A stretch of DNA of 64,000 nt from an uncultured Nitrospirales bacterium (GTDB taxonomy: Bacteria; Nitrospirota; Nitrospiria; Nitrospirales; UBA8639): the NCBI GenBank assembly GCA_958295805.1, contig OY282373.1, forward strand, positions 467,001 through 531,000, written 5' to 3'. Positions 60,812 to 64,000 of the stretch are shown in pieces. Position 1 is the stretch's first letter. Each line of letters begins with the position of its first letter. Under the pieces are notes generated by a model that searched no databases, was not told where the DNA came from, and saw only the letters and a list, made by a program, of their open reading frames with translations. Both the position numbers and the translations under genes were made by a program.

Positions 60812-61240
60812 ATGAGCCTCGATTATTCCTCATTGGCAAGTGCGGTTACTCAACTACAAAAAAGCTTTGACTACCTTCACTCCGACGTGGCGCGGGAAGA
60901 CGTTGGTCTGCGCGAGCAGTTTCGGGCCGCGACCATTCAAGCGTTTGAATGTAGCTACGAATTGGCCATCAAAATGATCCAGAGACAACTCGCTCAAATC
61001 GTTGCCAACCCCGACGAGTTGTACAAAATCAGTTTCGCCGACCTGATGCGCAAGGCGACAGACGCCGGCATCATTCGCGATGCCCCACAATATATGCGTT
61101 ACCGGGAATTACGGAATAAAACTGTTCATACCTATGATGCGGACCGAGCAGAAACGACAGTGGCTTCGATGAATGATTTTCTGCACGACCTGCGTTTCCT
61201 GCTGAAGGAACTCGAAAGGCGCAATCGTGCAACCGATTGA
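60812..61240 (+). CDS. HEPN-like nucleotidyltransferase substrate-binding protein
   Basis: 142 residues, all-helical, of the HI0074/HEPN group. LASAVTQLQKSFDYL, then REQFRAATIQAFECSYELAIKMIQR and YRELRNKTVHTYD, where RxxxxH (RNKTVH) is the HEPN RNase motif. In MNT-HEPN toxin-antitoxin pairs this is the RNase toxin, silenced by AMP transfer from the MNT protein. Its stop overlaps the next frame, whose N-terminus is exactly such an MNT nucleotidyltransferase, but fused to HsdS. Confidence 0.88.
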   Translation: MSLDYSSLASAVTQLQKSFDYLHSDVAREDVGLREQFRAATIQAFECSYELAIKMIQRQLAQIVANPDELYKISFADLMRKATDAGIIRDAPQYMRYRELRNKTVHTYDADRAETTVASMNDFLHDLRFLLKELERRNRATD

Positions 61241-63335
61241 CATCAGCCCCGGCGACCTGAAGACGGTTCAGCATATTTTGCAGGAACACGTGCCGGAGTT
61301 GGAGGTCCGTGCCTTCGGCTCGCGCGTGTCTTGGACCGCCCGGGAGACTTCCGATCTCGACCTCGCGCTGATGACCACGGAGCCGTTGGACCTCCTGTGC
61401 GTGGCAGAGATGAGAGAAGCCTTCGATGAGTCCGATCTACCCTTCCGCGTCGACCTCGTGGATTGGGCCTCGACGTCTGAGAACTTTCGGAAGGTGATTG
61501 AACGCGAGTATGTGACGATAGCAGAAGGAAAAGAGCGGAATGCGATCGGTACTTGGCCGAACACGACCATTGGCGATTGCGCTTTGCTGGTGCGGGAGAC
61601 AATTTCACCTTCCGATGGAGAAGACGTACCTTACATCGGTCTTGAACACATCGGAGAAAACACTCTATCACTTCTGGGACATGGTACGGCAAGTGACGTC
61701 ACCAGTGTGAAAGCCTGCTTTCAGTCTGGCGATATTCTTTTCGGGAAACTCCGGCCTTATTTTCGCAAAGTTGTTCGAGCGCCTTTCGATGGGATTTGCT
61801 CAACGGATATTTGGGTTGTTCGTGCAAAAGAGAGAGCGGATCAAGGATTTCTCTACTATTGCATGGCATCCCAACCCTTTGTTGATTTTGCGACTTTGGG
61901 TTCCGAAGGCACACGGATGCCGAGAGCAAAATGGGAATATGTATCGCGATACGAAATTTCACTTCCGCCACTCCCCGAACAACGCGCCATCGCCCACGTC
62001 CTTGGCACCCTGGACGACAAGATCGAAGCAAACCGCCGCATGAACCAAACACTGGAGGCCATGGCGCAGGCGCTCTTCAAATCCTGGTTCATCGACTTCG
62101 ACCCCGTCCACGCCAAAGCCACCCTCAACAACCATCACTCCCCCCTTGAGGGGGAGTCGGCAAGACAAGGGCGAAGCCCGCAGTCGCGCCGGTGGGGGGC
62201 TATCCGACGCGGCTACACCCAACGCACCCTGACCACCGCCCAAACCCTCCGCTGCAACCGAACCGACGCCGAAGGGCTCCTTTGGCACTACCTGCGCAAC
62301 AACCAACTCGACGGCCACCGCTTCCGCCGCCAGCACCCCATCGGCCCCTATATCGTCGATTTCGCCTGCCTGGCCCGAAAAATCCTGATCGAACTCGACG
62401 GCAGCCAGCACGCGAAACGGCAAGACGACGACAAAAAACGAGACGCCTTCTTGCGCGCACGGGGCTACCGCGTCCTGCGCTTCTGGAACAACGAAGTCTT
62501 CGAGAACTGCTTCGGGGTTCTGGAGCGCGTATACGAAGCCGTCACGGAGACCCCCCCACCGGAGCCGCCTGCGCCTGACGGCTTGACGGCTCCGACTCCC
62601 CCTCAAGGGGGGAGTGATTGGACAGTCGAACGCGCCCGCGCCTATCTCGACAGCATGGACCCAGAAATCGCCGCCATGTTCCCCAACCGATTCGTGGACT
62701 CGGAATTGGGCAAGATACCGGAAGGGTGGGAAGTAGGATGTTTTGGTGATGTTGTTGACCAGATCTCCGACAAGGAAAATCCGTTCACTTCACCTGATAC
62801 TCTCTATCATCACTTCAGTATACCGGCTTTCGATGAAGACCAATGGCCCAAAACAGAGCATGGGGAGGACATTAAGAGCCAGAAATTGCGAGTGTTTCCC
62901 GGAGTCATTCTGTTATCGAAACTCAACCCGGAAATTGATCGAGTCTGGCTTGTGGACGTCCAGCAAGGGGATCAAGCCGTGTGTTCAACAGAATTTTTGG
63001 TTCTTCGCTCTCGGTCGCCATACGGGAATGCTTTTTCCTATTGTCTTGCACGCTTTCCTGTCTTCCGACGGGCACTATGTTCGCTCGTGACCGGAACTTC
63101 AAAGAGCCATCAGCGTGCACACGCCAATGCCGTCTTGGCACTACCCATCATTCTATCTCCCAAGTCCTTGGCTGAAGCATTCGAAATGGCAACCACGATC
63201 TGTTTGCAAAAGGTTCAGGTGAATCGCCGTGAATCCCGCACCCTCGCCGCCCTGCGGGACGTGTTGCTCCCAAAGTTAGTTTCCGACAAAATTCGGATGT
63301 CCAGAATTTCCAAGGAGAATAATGATGCCAAGTAG
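61227..63335 (+). CDS. hsdS: fusion of MNT nucleotidyltransferase, HsdS halves and a DUF559 nuclease
   Basis: 702 residues, GTG start. Residues 1-98 are an MNT nucleotidyltransferase: FGSRVSWTARETSDLDLAL (G31-S32, D43, D45) and RVDLVDW (D76). From about 103 (TIGDCALL) begins HsdS: TRD1 to about 250, then the conserved helix LPEQRAIAHVLGTLDDKIEANRRMNQTLEAMAQALFKSWFIDFDP. Residues about 303-464 are an inserted segment with a DUF559 endonuclease (AEGLLWHYLR, HRFRRQ, YIVDFAC, ILIELDGSQHA, YRVLRFWNNEV). HsdS resumes at VDSELGKIPEGWEV with TRD2 and ends normally. The frame is open throughout. Such a triple fusion may be cleaved, or may be a functional multi-enzyme; either is inference. Confidence 0.85.
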   Translation: MQPIDISPGDLKTVQHILQEHVPELEVRAFGSRVSWTARETSDLDLALMTTEPLDLLCVAEMREAFDESDLPFRVDLVDWASTSENFRKVIEREYVTIAEGKERNAIGTWPNTTIGDCALLVRETISPSDGEDVPYIGLEHIGENTLSLLGHGTASDVTSVKACFQSGDILFGKLRPYFRKVVRAPFDGICSTDIWVVRAKERADQGFLYYCMASQPFVDFATLGSEGTRMPRAKWEYVSRYEISLPPLPEQRAIAHVLGTLDDKIEANRRMNQTLEAMAQALFKSWFIDFDPVHAKATLNNHHSPLEGESARQGRSPQSRRWGAIRRGYTQRTLTTAQTLRCNRTDAEGLLWHYLRNNQLDGHRFRRQHPIGPYIVDFACLARKILIELDGSQHAKRQDDDKKRDAFLRARGYRVLRFWNNEVFENCFGVLERVYEAVTETPPPEPPAPDGLTAPTPPQGGSDWTVERARAYLDSMDPEIAAMFPNRFVDSELGKIPEGWEVGCFGDVVDQISDKENPFTSPDTLYHHFSIPAFDEDQWPKTEHGEDIKSQKLRVFPGVILLSKLNPEIDRVWLVDVQQGDQAVCSTEFLVLRSRSPYGNAFSYCLARFPVFRRALCSLVTGTSKSHQRAHANAVLALPIILSPKSLAEAFEMATTICLQKVQVNRRESRTLAALRDVLLPKLVSDKIRMSRISKENNDAK
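62134..62618 (+). mobile_element. candidate mobile DUF559 unit bounded by inverted repeats, inside hsdS
   Basis: Perfect 27-bp inverted repeats lie at 62134-62160 and 62592-62618 (core CCCCCCTTGAGGGGGAG). A second, inner inverted repeat of 11 bp (CCGGTGGGGGG at 62189-62199 and its complement at 62552-62562) is nested. Between them is little more than a DUF559 (Vsr/PD-(D/E)XK-superfamily) nuclease. The whole block is in frame with hsdS and sits in the linker between the two target recognition halves. It resembles a homing unit using REP-like ends. Confidence 0.7.
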
Positions 63336-64000
63336 AAACCGTCAATACAAGATGACCGTTGCTGGTCAACTTTTCAAACACCTTGGCCTCCAGATGTATT
63401 CCGGGGCCGTTCCCGCGATTTCTGAACTTATCTCAAATGCCTACGACGCAATGGCGAGAAACGTGTGGATCACAATTCCAACGGGACATTCAATTCAACA
63501 GATTGATGAAATCGTGGTCAAAGACGACGGCCACGGAATGAGTTTTGAGGAATGCAATTCGCTTTACCTGTTGGTGGGTAGGGACCGCCGTTCAGGTCAA
63601 AGCGAATGGACGAAAGCATATAATGGCGTGAGTCCCAGGAAAGTTCAAGGTCGGAAAGGTATCGGCAGACTTGCTGGATTCGGTATCGCCAACGGCATCG
63701 AGATCCAATCCGTCAAGGAAGAGGAAATAGCGCACTTCGCATTGGATTACGACGCGCTGACTAAGAATGACAACTTCGCGGACACCGAGGGATATACACC
63801 CGATACTTTATCTGATGATGGTAAGAGTACTACAGAAAAGCCTAACACAACCATAACGCTGTCCCGTCTGAAGATCAGCCGCGCTATTAAGGATGATGAG
63901 TTCAAACGGAGCATTGCTAGAAGGCTTCTCGTGCTCGATCAGAACTTTACGGTTCACGTGAACGGAACACCTATATCGAGGCAAGAAATTCCGTTTCAAT
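63325..64000 (+). CDS. GHKL (MORC/HSP90-like) ATPase, 3' end outside window
   Basis: Open frame from the ATG at 63325 (AAGGAG 7 nt upstream; an adjacent ATG at 63322 is less well spaced) to the window end, 225 residues so far. SGAVPAISELISNAYDAMA is the N box (Glu, Asn, Asp), VVKDDGHGMSF the G1 motif and GRKGIGRLAGFGIA the G2 motif. The first codons overlap the end of hsdS by 11 nt, so translation is coupled. GHKL ATPases of this type occur near restriction systems, often with a nuclease. Its identity beyond the ATPase domain is unknown. Confidence 0.82.
   Translation, partial: MPSRNRQYKMTVAGQLFKHLGLQMYSGAVPAISELISNAYDAMARNVWITIPTGHSIQQIDEIVVKDDGHGMSFEECNSLYLLVGRDRRSGQSEWTKAYNGVSPRKVQGRKGIGRLAGFGIANGIEIQSVKEEEIAHFALDYDALTKNDNFADTEGYTPDTLSDDGKSTTEKPNTTITLSRLKISRAIKDDEFKRSIARRLLVLDQNFTVHVNGTPISRQEIPFQ

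Noticed and set aside
59457-60839. Minus-strand open frame of 460 codons
   Set aside because: Antisense to hsdM and the HigA-like gene, both with clear motifs.

Overview
The window is a stretch of a bacterial chromosome with moderately high GC in the core genes. The gene set is Gram-negative: a tripartite RND pump with an outer-membrane channel, LolA, a Tat-exported MsrB and an outer-membrane beta-barrel gene. A Nitrospirota (Nitrospira-like) bacterium is my best guess. It rests on an sdhA-sdhB-sdhE operon whose membrane-side subunit is HdrB/SdhE-like, on the mix of housekeeping genes and on many short palindromic intergenic repeats. This is inference; there is no rRNA or other taxonomic marker here. 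I see no rRNA, tRNA or CRISPR array.

Layout. 1-7.8 kb: the end of a DUF4143-type ATPase gene, a small K+ channel, an outer membrane factor-adaptor-RND efflux operon and a CBS protein. 7.8-11.4 kb: a three-gene succinate dehydrogenase/fumarate reductase with two predicted [4Fe-4S] clusters in SdhB. 11.4-24.2 kb: a defence island on the minus strand with an AAA ATPase + TOPRIM pair directly upstream of sdhA, a type III restriction-modification locus (HTH, Mod, AbiJ-like protein, Res), a higB-higA-higA cassette and an IS30 element in its middle, then vapBC on the plus strand. 24.2-32 kb: a heme-oxygenase-fold enzyme coupled to a PqqD-like/methyltransferase fusion, a decayed vapBC, Ppx/GppA, RecG, L28 and MsrB. 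32.6-39.8 kb: an unusual co-directional six-gene cassette (ParB-like, PD-(D/E)XK-like, SNF2 helicase, second ParB-like, radical SAM, HSP90-like ATPase). Its first four genes are clearly AT-richer than the surroundings. This is the best candidate for an undescribed system. 40-48.4 kb: core genes (HAD phosphatase, LolA, FtsK, RsmA, Fmt, YebC, RuvA). 48.5-58.5 kb: a coiled-coil protein, a dead IS30 copy, a PhoRB-like pair, a peptide ABC importer without ATPase genes, a beta-barrel gene with an in-frame stop and small conserved genes. 58.6-64 kb: a type I restriction-modification locus in which hsdS is fused to a nucleotidyltransferase and carries a DUF559 nuclease bounded by perfect 27-bp inverted repeats. 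It is followed by a GHKL ATPase gene cut by the window edge.

Two themes run through the window. First, short palindromic repeats are common and several lie in frame inside protein genes (recG, mod, ftsK, hsdS) or form protein ends (fmt, lolA). Second, four minus- or plus-strand defence or toxin-antitoxin genes have a promoter whose -10 box ends only 6-7 nt before the start codon, which suggests leaderless mRNAs, while many core genes have clear Shine-Dalgarno sequences.
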